NCBI GenBank assembly: GCA_020137815.1
Contig: CM035361.1
Span: forward strand, 2,377,542 to 2,441,541
Origin: Hormiphora californensis
Lineage: Eukaryota; Ctenophora; Tentaculata; Cydippida; Pleurobrachiidae
DNA length: 64,000 nucleotides
Reading direction: 5' to 3'
The notes beneath the pieces were generated by a model. The model was not told the origin of the DNA. It did not search any database and was given only the letters and a program-made list of their open reading frames with translations. Below, piece by piece: positions 46,051 to 57,067 of the stretch (position 1 is the first letter of the stretch; the number at the start of each line of letters is the position of its first letter). The translations under genes and the position numbers were made by a program.

Positions 46051-49039
46051 GAGAGAGGGAGTGTGTTTCTGAGTTTCCCTCCCCTTTCTCCAATATATAT
46101 TAAATATCTCTCCCTTTCTGTGTATTCAGAGTTTTTGTTATTCTCTCTCGGCTGGGTGGTGTAGTGGTAACACACTCGCCTCTCATGCAGAAGGTCCCGG
46201 GTTCGGGACCCGATGCAAGCCGTCTAGTTGACCGAGCTATAAATTGGTACAGCAACTGCTGGAAAGTCACACTCCCTTGCACGTAGGGCTGGTCCCCAGA
46301 CTGCAAGTTTAGTACTCCGGTACGGAGTGGCTTAGGACTTCAATCGGAGATAAGCACCGCAGGCATTGATACCCAATGATTGGGAGAGACCTGGACTTTG
46401 ACTTTGTCTCAGCCACAGAGAGAATAACAAAAACTCTGAATATCAAACATGAGGCTAATAAACAGTTATCCGATCACCCAACTGTCTACTATCGTCCTTT
46501 CTGTGTACTGTCCGAGGCTGTGTATACAGTGTTTAGTACACACTACACAGCTCCAGTGATCGATTATCAAGAACCCCCTCTCTGTTCATTACACACACAA
46601 ACACCCTACTCTATTTGTAATTAGTACATTATATCATCCCCACTTGGTTGTGAAATAGCCCCTCTATAATGACCCCTCTGTAATGACCCTCTATAATGAC
46701 CCTTCTAATTCTCTAATCCATTATTCCAGGTTCTGTTTAGTAAACCGGTCCCCCCAAAGAAACCATCTCAATCCAGAAAGGTAAGATCTAAAAATCTAAA
46801 TTTGTTTGATTTGTGTGTGTTCTACTTTCGCCAAAAAACAGCAAAATGTAATTCTTTTCGCCACATTGCAAGACGTGTGTGTACATGTTGTGTCATGTAA
46901 ATTGTGTTGCCTGTGATATGTAGATCTGTTTTGCAACAAAATGTTTGTTCATCTGTTCGTTGTGTTCAATTGCATTCTACGAATGAAAATTACCTATTGC
47001 CAATAGTTCATTTTCCAATAGTATTGGACTAGGATGATAAACTTTCCAATATAATATGTCTTTCTGGACCGAACTTTTGAAGTTTAAAGTCATTATAAAA
47101 CAAGAGTGTATGTGCCAAATTCTTTACCTAGCTGTAGCGAGAAGTGTTGATAAGCAATAAATTCCTTTTGGACAACTCTGCTTTTTCTCACCCTACCCCA
47201 GAATCTATCTCACTGTTTTATTTCTAAGCGTTTTCTACCCAAAGTTAATGGTAGTATCGACTTGATTACTGATCAGACTATAACGTGACTACGGAGGCAA
47301 GGGGTGAAACGATGATTTAACTTTTCGATGGAGCCAGTTATTGCAACGTGATTTCCTAGAAAAGGGGGAAGAAATGGGAACTGTTTTGATTGTTCAGTTT
47401 CGAAATTTTGCGTAACAAATAGTTAAATTCGCTTGGACATTCAAAGAGGGATTCGTAGACAAAAGAGACCTTACAAATCACATGGGCGTTTGTTTGTATG
47501 TGTGTGTGTGAAAGCAATTTGGGGGTGAGAATTTGCATTTAAACCTACACCCGAGATAATAAATGTATGAGAAAACAATTTTCATGATGTTACTTCTGCT
47601 TCTTCTGTTCAGTTTTTTACACTGTCAGTATCCATTGAATAAGAGCTCTCTATTTCCATTCATACAATCAATGTATTCCCCCCCCCATAACACAAGGCCC
47701 AGGGCACAACTACTGCATTCCTTTCTCAACTCCGGTTTCTCTAGCCCTGCCACCCCGTAATTAACATAATACAACGTCAAGGCCACACGGGAATTACCTA
47801 TCTCAACAGTCAACTTCCATTTCTCTAACTCTACATTACCCCTTTAGGTATCCATAGCGCCCACACCCAAGTATAGTTACAAGGGCCACTACCCCTTTTC
47901 ACAACTTAAACTGACACGTTTCGTGAATGGTGATGCGAATAGGTGAGTGAAACAAGAGCAATGTGTGTCCAGGTTAATTAGGTGATACAGTCAGACCCCA
48001 ATTTACCGGGATGCTCGGGGAAAGGGGTTTGCCCGGTAAATCGGGGTGCCCGGTATATCGGAGTCAAATACTGTTCATTTTCTCTACTTGGAGATGTTTA
48101 TCCTTCCGGTAAATCTGGGTTCAAAGCTGTATGATGTTTTTATTTTTATAATTGTTTTGAGGAAATTAAAGAGATACAGTGACTGGATAATTCACCTACC
48201 GTTGCACATTGTTATTGTGGTACTATTAGAGTAGTCAGGGCAATGACTGGTTAGTTGCTTGTTCTAACGCTGTAGAGCAAGGACTGGAAAGTGGAAAATT
48301 ACCGTGCTGACTAGAAAACCAGAAAGCTGTATGGGACAGGTCAAATTACATATATTGTTTTTGAGGGCTAGAAGACTGTCATGCATATAAAATTAATAGA
48401 TGATAATATAGAAAAATAAAGGCCATAATTATGATGAACGTTAGAAATGAAGAGAAATAGAGAGAAAGAAAAAAAATTGAAGCTGTGGCCTAATGGAATT
48501 ATAACATCGCATAATATTATGCCGTGAATTGTAATATGCGATTTATGAATCATCTAATGGAGTTACACTCTCTAAATCTCTACCTTTTAGTGTCTAGCAA
48601 CAACACGGGGAAATAAGGACAAGAATTGTTGATATCATTTGATGTTTTTTAAAATCCCAAATTATTTTTTCAGTGTGTTATTCCAGTTGATAATGTACAG
48701 GAAGGATCAAAGGAACGCATGTGAAACATTTACTATACAGGTATATGCAGTTACTCACAAGTACACTAAGTGATAAGTGAAGTAACTTGCTTTCTATAAA
48801 GTTGCTTTAGTTCGAAATTTAATTCTCAAGTAGCTCTTTTTTTCTTGTCTTGTTCATTTACTGAAACACGATAGAGACAATCCTGAACAAGCGGAACAAG
48901 TCAACTTGTAACAAGAATATTAATTATTTTCCAGGCGTCAACGACCACAGTACGAGATAAGTGGGTGGATCGGATCGATTCTCTGCTCATATCACAACTC
49001 ACAATGCCAAAAAGTCGTGCGGCATCACATGTTCTTTAG
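36553..49039 (+). CDS. Dbl-family RhoGEF, Sec14-spectrin-DH-PH (MCF2/MCF2L/DBS type)
   Basis: 23 exons: 36553-37200, 37357-37677, 39193-39282, 39432-39532, 39682-39745, 39919-40064, 40189-40212, 40469-40583, 40674-40788, 40971-41157, 41516-41618, 41740-41817, 41972-42091, 42434-42498, 42665-42772, 43185-43275, 43537-43636, 44388-44479, 45278-45349, 46730-46780, 47848-47942, 48674-48740, 48935-49039; about 985 aa, all phases consistent. The 24-bp exon 7 is least certain. Residues 1-216 form a Sec14/CRAL-TRIO-like domain; 217-650 are helical, spectrin-like (RDVKDW, RQTSQHMDLCHSKF). The DH domain (about 664-855) shows ELVNTEQTYVDDLKSVV, IFGNIEDIYNFHSKIF and LLKPVQRIMKYHLILEKL, the catalytic signatures. 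The PH domain (about 855-975) has QIFIFENAVLFSK and the invariant Trp in RDKWVDRI. Such proteins load GTP on RhoA, Rac or Cdc42 at membranes. There is no SH3 domain after PH. Confidence 0.9.
41180..41280. repeat. 11-bp minisatellite ggtattggtga
   Basis: About eight tandem copies of gaggtattggt just after the exon 10 donor of the RhoGEF gene; each unit contains a GGTGAG-like donor. Confidence 0.85.
42550..42664. repeat. (CT)n tract forming the RhoGEF exon 15 acceptor
   Basis: About 110 bases of CT directly before the acceptor ctcag at 42664. It acts as a very long pyrimidine tract on the coding strand. Confidence 0.92.
42785..43052. repeat. 268-bp fold-back element in RhoGEF intron 15
   Basis: Starts gtcgaattttttaatcaagg and ends with the exact complement; the arms of about 37 bp include ggacaggggccgcgc. 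The centre is less symmetric. There is no ORF, so it is a MITE-like element. Confidence 0.85.
43441..43510. repeat. Short inverted-repeat MITE, accgggat family
   Basis: accccgatttaccgggatcc followed by ggatcctgtaaatagggatcc; related to the copies at 22081-22150, 47991-48071 and 62025-62125. Confidence 0.6.
46124..46441 (+). mobile_element. tRNA-derived SINE-like unit flanked by 24-bp inverted repeats
   Basis: 46150-46225 reads like a tRNA head with pol III boxes: tggtgtagtgg (A box) and ggttcgggacc (B box). It does not close into a good acceptor stem, so it is not called as a tRNA gene. The unit is bounded by attcagagtttttgttattc... (46124-46147) and its exact complement (46418-46441), which is inverted rather than a direct duplication. 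It lies in RhoGEF intron 19. Confidence 0.65.
47991..48071. repeat. Pogo/Tigger-like MITE
   Basis: Begins cagtcagaccccaatttacc after a TA and ends gtcaaatactg; the internal halves ccgggatgctcggggaaagg and cccggtaaatcgggg are complementary. It lies in RhoGEF intron 21. Confidence 0.65.
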
Positions 49040-50052
49040 GGCAGAGATAGTGAAAGAGAGAGAGAGAGAGAGAGAGAGTGTGTGTGAGAGGGAGAGAGAG
49101 AAAAGATAGTTTGTTGAAGAAAAAAAAAAGAGTTTTTGTGTGACTTGGACTTAATCTTCTTTTTAATTCTCCCTAAAAAGTTGTAAAATCGTATTTGATT
49201 TATTTGAAGATTTTAAACATTCTCTTTTTATTGAGATTTTTCATTCTTATCTGTTAGTTATGTGGTATAACATATTGTTCCAAACATCACAACGCCAAGC
49301 CACTGGATGGCACTCCAAGCAACAGAACAATTTCAACTGTTGAGACTTTTTGTAACGCGCGAATCGTTTGTCCTTTGGTATCTCGCGCGAGTCCTTGGCA
49401 ATCACCGCGCCAACAGATCCAGACTGTCAAGAGCTACATTTCAAAGTGTTCACTGCCGCGTCGCCAACCTTGTCATGATCATGTTTGCAAGCGCCGTGTC
49501 GCGATTCGAAAATACCGGCCGCGGTTTTTACTTTTTAGGGAAAAATCGCGACTGACGAGGTTGAAAAGTGCTGCCAGCAGCGTTTGCCAACTGACGAGGC
49601 ACGTTCTTGACAAAAAACCCAAACTTTCTAGCCCCTGGACCCTGCTTCCCAGCTTGCGGGGGCTCTGCACCCTGTGATGGGTAGTTTTACCCCAGGACCG
49701 AGGCTGCCGCTCCTGGCCCCGGACACCCTGGTGGCTGGACGACTTGCACCCCTGCCAATTTATGTACAGACTACAGATAACTTGACTTCTATATCAATTT
49801 TTATATCTGAACCGGTAAAAATCCGGTTTCGGCTGTTGGAATGCGTGGCAGGTCCCGGCCCGCAACGAGGGCCGAGGGGCATTCCAATTTCGGCTGCTGA
49901 ATCAGAGTTTGGCATGTGTTTTTACAGTTTCTGCGTGTGTATCCCGCAATGCGGGGCCTCGTTATACTAGTGGATTGTGTAAAAAATAGAGAATAGAGGG
50001 ACATTTTCCCTCTATTCTCTAATTTATATTCTCTAATGCTATTGTTATAGCA
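49040..50052. other. Intergenic between RhoGEF and F-box gene
   Basis: Holds a short (GA)n tract at 49060-49100 and a stretch of higher GC from about 49350 to 49970. A hairpin agaatagagggacattttcc...ctctattct lies just before the F-box start (about 49990-50030). Open frames in the GC-rich part show no domain. Confidence 0.5.
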
Positions 50053-51582
50053 ATGTCAAGAAGAAGAAGAATGTCAAATCCAGAGGAAGATTGTAGTAGC
50101 CCGGAACGCAGCGTCAAGCGACTCAAGATAGATGAGGAGGTTGAGTCGGTACCGGATAACCTTGTTCAACTCTTCCACCCAATATTTGAAGAATGGTCTA
50201 CCGCTCCAGAAAGAGAGGGAGAACCGACCATCCACCGTCTACCTGAGGATACACTTTTTATTATTTTCAAATTTTTGAATTTCAAGGACATGGATGTTTA
50301 TGCGATGGTGTGTAAGAGGTGGTATAATATGTTCCGGTCTGTTGCTTCATCAATTCGGTACTTTGATATAGGGCGCGGCACCTCAATGGCCACAGCAGCC
50401 AAAGTGATACTGTCAGGACGAGAAACGCTGCGACGAATCCATATGTGCCCGATGTGGTCACTAAACATTGAAATCTTTACTGCAATTGGATTGTGTAAGA
50501 ATCTCACACATCTCAGGTTTGAAGGTGTGAAACTCGCCCAAACATTTTCTTCTAACCCACCTCCAGCATTAGAAGTTCTGTCGTTTGATCACTGCTCAAA
50601 CTTAAATGAAAAATACTTAAAGTTGATGCTGACCAATTTACCTAAATTGAAAGAGCTAGATATAAATCCCGGAGTGAATCTTGAGCAATCTTTTAGGCAA
50701 TGGAAAGATTTAATCACGGGTGAATGTATTTCATTTTGCTTAAAAAGCAATCCGATAAGATCTCTTAAAATAGGTTTTTGTGATGATGTGTCACACCGAA
50801 CTTTGATTCTCAACCTTAAACAGTTTTGTACCACTTTGGAAGAACTAGGAGTGTCCTCAAATTCGATCAGTGAACAGCCTCGAGACCCTGCTGAAGAAGA
50901 AGAAGACCCTGCTATACCATTGATGCCTAAGATGAAAACACTAGATATAGTTATGCTTGACGGGCACATCGATATATCATTGTTATTGTTTGAGCGGTTA
51001 CTGAACTCAATGCCGAATTTGGAGAACCTGAACTTTGACGGCACTTACGTGAGAACCTTCCAACCAATTGGGTTAATGCCGCAGTACCCAAATATGAACC
51101 AATTCATCGTGCCAATAATCAACAATTGTCCAAATCTTGTATCTCTGAAGTTTAATGCGATGTTTTGTACAGAACTGGAGAAAGTCCAAAATCTTCATCA
51201 ACTGAAAAGCCTTCACGCATCCCTTGACAAAGGAGAGGCTCATGATTGGTTAACACGGTGTCCCTCCCTCGTTAACTTGACCTTGAGATCTACAATCACT
51301 GATGATGACGTTGCTGCAGCGATAATTGCTCTGGAAAACCTTGAAACCCTGGACATAAACTTCTGCAAAAATATAACCGGGACTTTTTTGAAAAAGCTTG
51401 AAAACATTCAACGAATATCGCCTCGTCTTGTTATTAGATGCGATCTTGAAAATCTTGATTCTAATTCCACACCAGCCTTTATTTCTTTGAATCTACGAGA
51501 AAAATTTACCTACATTGAGAGAACTGGATTTAGTCCAAATATAATATATCATGGGCCCGGAATATTTAGCTACCGGAGCTAG
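50053..51582 (+). CDS. F-box / leucine-rich-repeat protein, single exon
   Basis: 509 aa in one uninterrupted exon, starting at ATG 50053. The N-terminus is basic (MSRRRRMSNP, then KRLKIDEE), a possible nuclear signal. The F-box at about 59-95 is clear: HRLPEDTLFIIFKFLNFKDM followed by VCKRWYNMF. Residues about 110-480 carry degenerate leucine-rich repeats (LEVLSFDHCSNLNEKYLKLM, LKELDINP, LETLDINFCKNITG). An acidic insert (AEEEEDPA) lies near 280. F-box proteins recruit substrates to SCF ubiquitin ligases through Skp1, and the LRRs choose the substrate. Substrate and orthologue are unknown. The lack of introns in a strongly intron-rich neighbourhood suggests a retrocopy or a lineage-expanded intronless family. 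Confidence 0.9.
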   Translation: MSRRRRMSNPEEDCSSPERSVKRLKIDEEVESVPDNLVQLFHPIFEEWSTAPEREGEPTIHRLPEDTLFIIFKFLNFKDMDVYAMVCKRWYNMFRSVASSIRYFDIGRGTSMATAAKVILSGRETLRRIHMCPMWSLNIEIFTAIGLCKNLTHLRFEGVKLAQTFSSNPPPALEVLSFDHCSNLNEKYLKLMLTNLPKLKELDINPGVNLEQSFRQWKDLITGECISFCLKSNPIRSLKIGFCDDVSHRTLILNLKQFCTTLEELGVSSNSISEQPRDPAEEEEDPAIPLMPKMKTLDIVMLDGHIDISLLLFERLLNSMPNLENLNFDGTYVRTFQPIGLMPQYPNMNQFIVPIINNCPNLVSLKFNAMFCTELEKVQNLHQLKSLHASLDKGEAHDWLTRCPSLVNLTLRSTITDDDVAAAIIALENLETLDINFCKNITGTFLKKLENIQRISPRLVIRCDLENLDSNSTPAFISLNLREKFTYIERTGFSPNIIYHGPGIFSYRS

Positions 51583-51583
51583 T

Positions 51584-51755
51584 TACAATGGTGCAGGGCC
51601 CTGCTGACACTGTGGCGCACGCTACTTTAGATGCAATTCACATCGAAATCCCTGCTAGTCAATCGAAGATGTCGCGCACATGGGATTCTCCCAGCTAGCG
51701 CCTGGTGCTGGTTACCGATCCTGGTGCTAGTTTCAAATCTGTAACTGGAGCGTAA
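51584..51755. repeat. Dispersed repeat, copy 1
   Basis: Begins gttacaatggtg and ends ctgtaactggagcgtaa; the internal block tgcaattcacatcgaaat is shared with the copy at 55697-55915. Confidence 0.7.
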
Positions 51756-51941
51756 GCAGTCCTCCGAACAACCTGAAGAAAATGCAGATGGTGAAGAAAC
51801 TGAAGATTCAAAAAGTGAAGACTCAACATCAAACAGTTCTGATACTAGTAATTTTAGTGACTAGAATAGTACACTGATAATAATGATTGAATCAGGATGA
51901 GAGTAGTGACTAGAATAGTACACTGGTAAAGGAGAGTGTGG

Positions 51942-52270
51942 GTTATCACCTGTCTGGCGCCGCGACCCCATCTGAGCTCATTCATCACTGTCGCACACTC
52001 ACAGTGGTCATCCGACATAATCCGACGAGAAATTCGACCTGAAATTCGACCTGGAATGCGCCACGCGTCAAAGAGGCGTGCCGCACTAAGCAAATGCTGT
52101 CACGCTTCAATTCTTCTCTCTCGTTAGTCTTTACGTCTCTCTCACTACGCATGTCGCATTCCAGGTCGAATTTCAGATCGAATTTCTCGCCGAGCTGTGA
52201 CAATTATGTCGGATGACCACTGTCAGAAAATCAAATGGGGTATGGCGCCGCCATACAGGTTATCACTTGA
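51942..52270. repeat. Fold-back element
   Basis: The outer arms ggttatcacctgtctggcgc (51942) and gcgccgccatacaggttatc (52243) are inverted; the inner arms gtggtcatccgacataat and attatgtcggatgaccac, then gaaattcgacctggaatgcg, also pair. About 330 bp, no ORF with a recognisable domain. Confidence 0.8.
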
Positions 52271-52584
52271 TGTATGTAGCATGTATGATAATCTTTTTAC
52301 AATTTATTATGTGAGACGACCCAATTTATGGGGCACAATATATCCGTCTAATTTCACTTTTCACTTTAGTCCGAGGTGACAACTGAAAAGAGATGGAAGT
52401 GTGCCCCATATACCTTGGCGTGGCACAATGATTCTTTTAGCATGTTTTAAATCACCGTGTTTCGAATTCTACTCCTCTCAGCTACATAAATGGTCTAAAG
52501 TTAGGGTTGAAATACTTCACTTAGCAATTGATAACTAGTATATGTGTGAGATTGAATGTGTCTGTATGTCTGTAAATCTGTCTG

Positions 52585-52740
52585 ACAACAAACAAACAGA
52601 CAAAAAACAAACATACAAAATCATTAAACAAATAAATAGACAAAAAAAAGCAAACAAACAGACATAAAGCAAACAGACTACAAAACAAACAGACAAAAAA
52701 CAAACAGACAAAAAACAAAAATACAAATTACAAAAATAAC
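52585..52740. repeat. (acaaacagacaaaaa)n array
   Basis: Irregular tandem array of acaaacagac and caaaaaa units, about 150 bases, immediately downstream of the lectin gene. Confidence 0.85.
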
Positions 52741-52834
52741 TCAATCAAACTAAAAAATCCTGCAAAAAGTTTGCCCTGACAACTTTTACAGGTTTTTATC
52801 ACTTGAAGATTACACAGTTCTATAATTTCATTAC

Positions 52835-55175
52835 TTACTTGTCACGTACTATAATTACATACTTACTCAGTTTTATGCACGTTGGTGGGTCACTGCTCCA
52901 TTCATGTTGCAGTTGCCACGCTGCAACTGCCTGACATGTCAGTTTGGCCTCCCCAATCAGAACATGTTTCTTCTTACATTCCACTTCGATAACACTTCCT
53001 ACCTCTTGATTATCCCAGGAATGGGTTACCGATCCCTCTATAGTGATGTCTGTGCACTTGAAGTCTGGGATTGGGAAATATCCCAATTTAGTGATGATTG
53101 GTTTCCCGTAAGGGATTCGATGAAACATGTGTTGCGTCCAAAATACAGTTGTATTACTTGATCGTTGTCAATTTAGTGATAGATATTTTCTTACATTATT
53201 TTTCAAGTTGATATTCTATAACAATTGCTCTTGATTATAAAGTCAAATTTACCTTTTGATTCAATTTTTTCCCTGCCCGGGTGAATGCCGAAGGCATTCA
53301 CCCGGATGCCTTTTTACTTTGTAAAAAGGCATAGCAGGGTTAGAATTCGAAAACGACATTTTGGTATACTAACTAATCGGTAGAGGGACATTTTTTGGTC
53401 ACACTTTAGTTGCGAGGGGCAACGGTGTAGCAATAAGAGCCGCGCACACAGTTACGAGCTGCTCCTTCATAAACCACTTCATTGGCACGTTTTCAGGAAA
53501 TGTGTGGTGCGCAATGTGGCGGCGTGGCGCGCAATTTAGTGCTACTAAAACACAAGGATTTGCTCTATACTGTTTGTCTGATGTATAAATCATCGGGATT
53601 TTGTGTCCCGCTTGTTGCTACAGCGGATCTGGTCATGATTTCCTTTCTTCATATATTCACATGGCAGGGAAATTCAGCATTATGTTAGAACATAATGCAA
53701 TTAATCTTGTTGTTTAATTTTGAGTCAAATTTACCTGGCTCGAAAGCGCAAGAACATGTCCCCCGAACCGCTGAACAAGTTATATCATACCAACCTGGCC
53801 AACCCGAACTCATTAATACACACCGCTCGTCTTTGTTGTTGGGTTCCTTATCGTGCCATTTACTCCACTGTAGGGAAGTGCCATCAGGCCAAACCCAGTC
53901 TTTGTTGTCTCCCGTTTTATCATATTAGAGCTATGCAGGATATAATAGATATTGGATTAAAAATTAGTTGTTAGGCGGCGAATCAAAATTTAGATATAAC
54001 TTACCGAGCCAAGTATCTATTTTGTGGTAGTGTGTCTGCCAATACAATCGATCGTTCTCTTCTTCGTTGAGGATCGTTGGTAGTTGACCGCCTAATCCAG
54101 AACAGTAAGCGCTGCACTCAGATTGGGGGGTCCCAGATGTGCCAGGGAATAGGACTAACAGCTTGACCGTTTCTAGAATATATATTTTATTAAATTTGAT
54201 AATAATCAAAATCATACCCTGCACAGATCTGCACAAATTGAAGTTAAATGTACATTCATAATTCATCATTTGCATTTGTTACCGGTGAATGATGTTGGTT
54301 TTGATGTCGCTCCACAATCTGGTGACTCTGTACGCTGCTTGCAGGTCACTATCTGCTCCGTCCACCCATCGTTTCCACAGTACAAGTAGAGAGAATCTCC
54401 AATGCTGACCTTACCGAGCCCAGCAGTTCGAGCATACGATATAGGTATGTTACTCGTGCCCAGAGTACAATCTGGTGATAGAGAAGAATTAAACGTGACT
54501 TCGATTGGGTATCAAGTAAGATTCAGTACAAAACTTGCCTGTAACTTTGTAGATCATAACTTCTGCTATGTTCATGATTGTGCGATTGCCATCCGTTTCC
54601 TCTTTAAAAAAGTAAAACTGTAATCGTTTTCTCGGTAGTAGCAGGACAGGAAACCGTGTAGGTTTGATCACTCACAGATGAACTATATAAGTTGACAGAG
54701 TTGATAGTACCACATAGTGTCTTACTTGTAGCACCGATAAGAGAGACCACTGTACCCAGTAGACGGTTTGCTACATCATATGTACATATGATTTAGCCAA
54801 TCTGGGCAATAATACAATTTAGCTTTATATTCTAATATAGAGTATAGAAAGTATATTGATTGTTATTTTTTCCCTGCCCAGGTTATTGGTTTGGAACGCA
54901 ACGCAGATAATATTTTTGTTGTGATATAGGTACCTGTTAATGATGATCACTTTTTCAACATCCTGCGGTTCTGTCAACTCCTGCTTTAGCCACTGTTCTT
55001 GGTTACTTGTTCCAGAATGGTAAATAGTGTCAGTGTTACCATCTAGTACTTTGTTAGGTTCCCCGCTGCCAAACACAGTCCCTGCAGTAGCACTGGCAAC
55101 ACCAACTTGTTCCTCAGCAGCTCCATAAAGTGCTATCCCAAGAATCAGGAGTACAACCAATATCATTGAATCCAT
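52835..55175 (-). pseudogene. Secreted fucolectin / C-type lectin / sushi protein, apparently damaged
   Basis: Exons in transcript order: 55175-54934, about 54781-54539, 54471-54283, 54172-54005, 53908-53735, 53064-52835; about 414 aa if intact. Exon 1 gives a signal peptide (MDSMILVVLLILGIALY) and the start of an F5/8-type fucolectin domain (SGEPNKVLDGNTDT). Exon 2 continues it (RLLGTVVSLIGATSKTLCG ... IAEVMIYKVT). Exon 3 is a cysteine-rich, sushi-like module. Exons 4-5 form a C-type lectin domain (ECSAYCSGLGGQLPTI; DWVWPDGTSLQWSKW; ERCVLM; WYDITC). Exon 6 is a sushi/CCP module with four cysteines. Exons 3-5 have phase 1 at both ends. Exon 2 has two problems: no AG acceptor in frame (the expected site reads AC) and one extra T in a T6 run on the coding strand (54606-54611). 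Either a recent pseudogene or assembly errors. The exon 2 donor is GC (cag|gcaagt). Confidence 0.7.
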
Positions 55176-55696
55176 TTACATACTGATTGATAGGAAATTC
55201 AAAATGGGGAGGGGTGAACATGCCTTTTGAAAATGGTCCCCAGCCGAGCATTTAAAATAAACAGATGAACAGATAAGATAAAAATTAAAAGTGTATAGAA
55301 TGTCTCCAGAAAACCTTCGCAGATGCTCAAATATCCAACTTACGATTTGGTGCTGTTTGGAACGACGCGTCTAATTTTTTGACTATTTTTTCAAATTTGT
55401 AGCAGGAATAGAAGAAAAGTATAGATTCAAGAAAAATATAAAACCAAAGGTAGCTATTTCTAGAACTACAAATGCTTTGTCACGGGATATTAGCTCTCAC
55501 TCCGCTCCCCACTCCTCTCTCCATCATTCTCTTCCTCTCTCTCTCCCTCCATTCTTACTTTTTCTGTATGCATCAACCTCTCTTAGATCAGGATTCCCCG
55601 TTTTCAAAATCAGAGAGCTCTCCCCGTACTGCACACTGATATATCTATAAAAATAAACCAGGAATTCTTTTACTTAGTGCTAAATACACAGTAGGG

Positions 55697-55915
55697 ACCA
55701 GTTACAAAATTGGAAACTGATGTCGGTTTCCGGTTGCGGCTAGCAGTACTGACACTACTACGCACGGCGCCTACTTTCAATGCAATTCACATCGAAATTC
55801 GGTCACGTGATCGTAGATGTCGCTCGCAGCATGTTTTACCACCTAAGTGTCCCAGCTGCAAACTGACGTCAGTTTCCAAACTGATGTCAGTTTCCAATCT
55901 GTAACTGGAGCGTAA
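55697..55915. repeat. Dispersed repeat, copy 2
   Basis: gttacaaaattggaaactg at the start and tttccaatctgtaactggag at the end are inverted; tgcaattcacatcgaaat and the ending match copy 1 (51584-51755). Confidence 0.7.
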
Positions 55916-56196
55916 CCCTTATCGATTTCAATTATTAGGCAACATCAGGATTATGAGATCTCAATGACAAAGACAGTAATTAGTATGACTGTTAGGGTTG
56001 AATATGTTTTGATGTATTCAGTACAAACAACCTTAGCTGATCAATTGTATCAGCAATCAGAGAGACCCCTCACATAAAACATCTTACTTCACTTGTTATC
56101 ACAGTTCAGACTGCACACATGGACTCATTTGATGTGTGCAACTTTGTCTTGCTCGACCCTCTTTCCCACGACCGCCAAATGTAAAGGAGGATTTGG

Positions 56197-56700
56197 TTTG
56201 GTGGTCTGACTGTGGTCTGGAAACCCCCTACTGCACGGAGCTTTTCTGAATCACCTTTTCGAGACAAATCCAACGCAACTGGAATTAGCTTTCTATCTTA
56301 TCGGGAAGTTTGGGCTTGAGCCCCTTCAATTTTAGCCATTTTCGGGGCACAATCAGAGACCTGTTAGAAATCCAGGGGGTTTCAGACCACAGTCAGGCCA
56401 TGCGCCCTACAGATACTTCACCGGAACTGGACGGAGTTTCAGTTGCACTCACCAAAGACTGTACCTCGCACTGCGCCCCGAACTCTGAAGGCACATGGCT
56501 CAAGTGGTACTGTTGTATCCGTCTGTCGTCATACTACAATCTGTTGCCTGGCTAGACTGTGTAAAGGGAGGGTTAGAACATAACAAACAATCTGTATTAC
56601 TGTAAGTTGTAACATCCCGGTTTGGAGAGTGCAGTCTTTGGTGAGTGCAACTGAAACTCAGTCCAGTTCCGGTGAAGTGATATATCTGTAGGGCGCAGGG
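56197..56700. repeat. Paired inverted segments
   Basis: tggtctgactgtggtctgga (56200) pairs with ttcagaccacagtcaggcca (56380), and gcgccctacagatacttcac (56402) pairs with the segment near 56680-56698. At least two fold-backs overlap here. Confidence 0.7.
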
Positions 56701-57067
56701 TCCCCCAAACTGGTATTGATGCGCGCGTGTACATGTATCAGACAGTGCGCGCGCTATTTCACATCCTGATTTCTGATCTGCATGTGAACAGCGATGCAGC
56801 TGCTGCAGTCTCCTGTCTTGTTGTGTCTCACTTCTGCTTGGTGCCTTGCTTGTAACAAGCGGACAGTGTGTGTATTGTGTGTGTGTGTGTTCGGTACTTC
56901 CCGTCGTACCGACAGTGACAGATACCGAATTTAGGCTGTGACGTAGCTGTCCCTGGAGTACCTTGCTCGACCCTCTCTCACCCCCTTTACCAATAAGGAT
57001 AAGAACGTAATCAATCCCCCAACTCAACTCCACATTTTATTAACCTTTCCTTCATGAATATAGGGTC

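Larger units (their letters stand above)
51583..52834. other. Intergenic, repeat-rich
   Basis: Holds a dispersed repeat copy (51584-51755), a fold-back (51942-52270) and a CAAACAGACAAAA-rich array (52585-52740). No further gene was seen. Confidence 0.5.
55176..57067. other. Intergenic between divergent genes, repeat-rich
   Basis: Lies between the lectin gene start (minus) and the ZDHHC6-like start (plus). It holds copy 2 of a dispersed repeat (55697-55915) and paired inverted segments at 56190-56700. Short ORFs at 56310-57033 lie in these repeats and show no domain. Confidence 0.5.

Noticed and set aside
46150-46225. Functional tRNA gene
   Set aside because: A and B boxes are present, but the acceptor ends do not pair and the unit continues into SINE-like sequence.
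56310-57033. ORFs of 81 and 177 codons upstream of the ZDHHC6-like gene
   Set aside because: They lie in inverted repeats, with no domain and no splice support.
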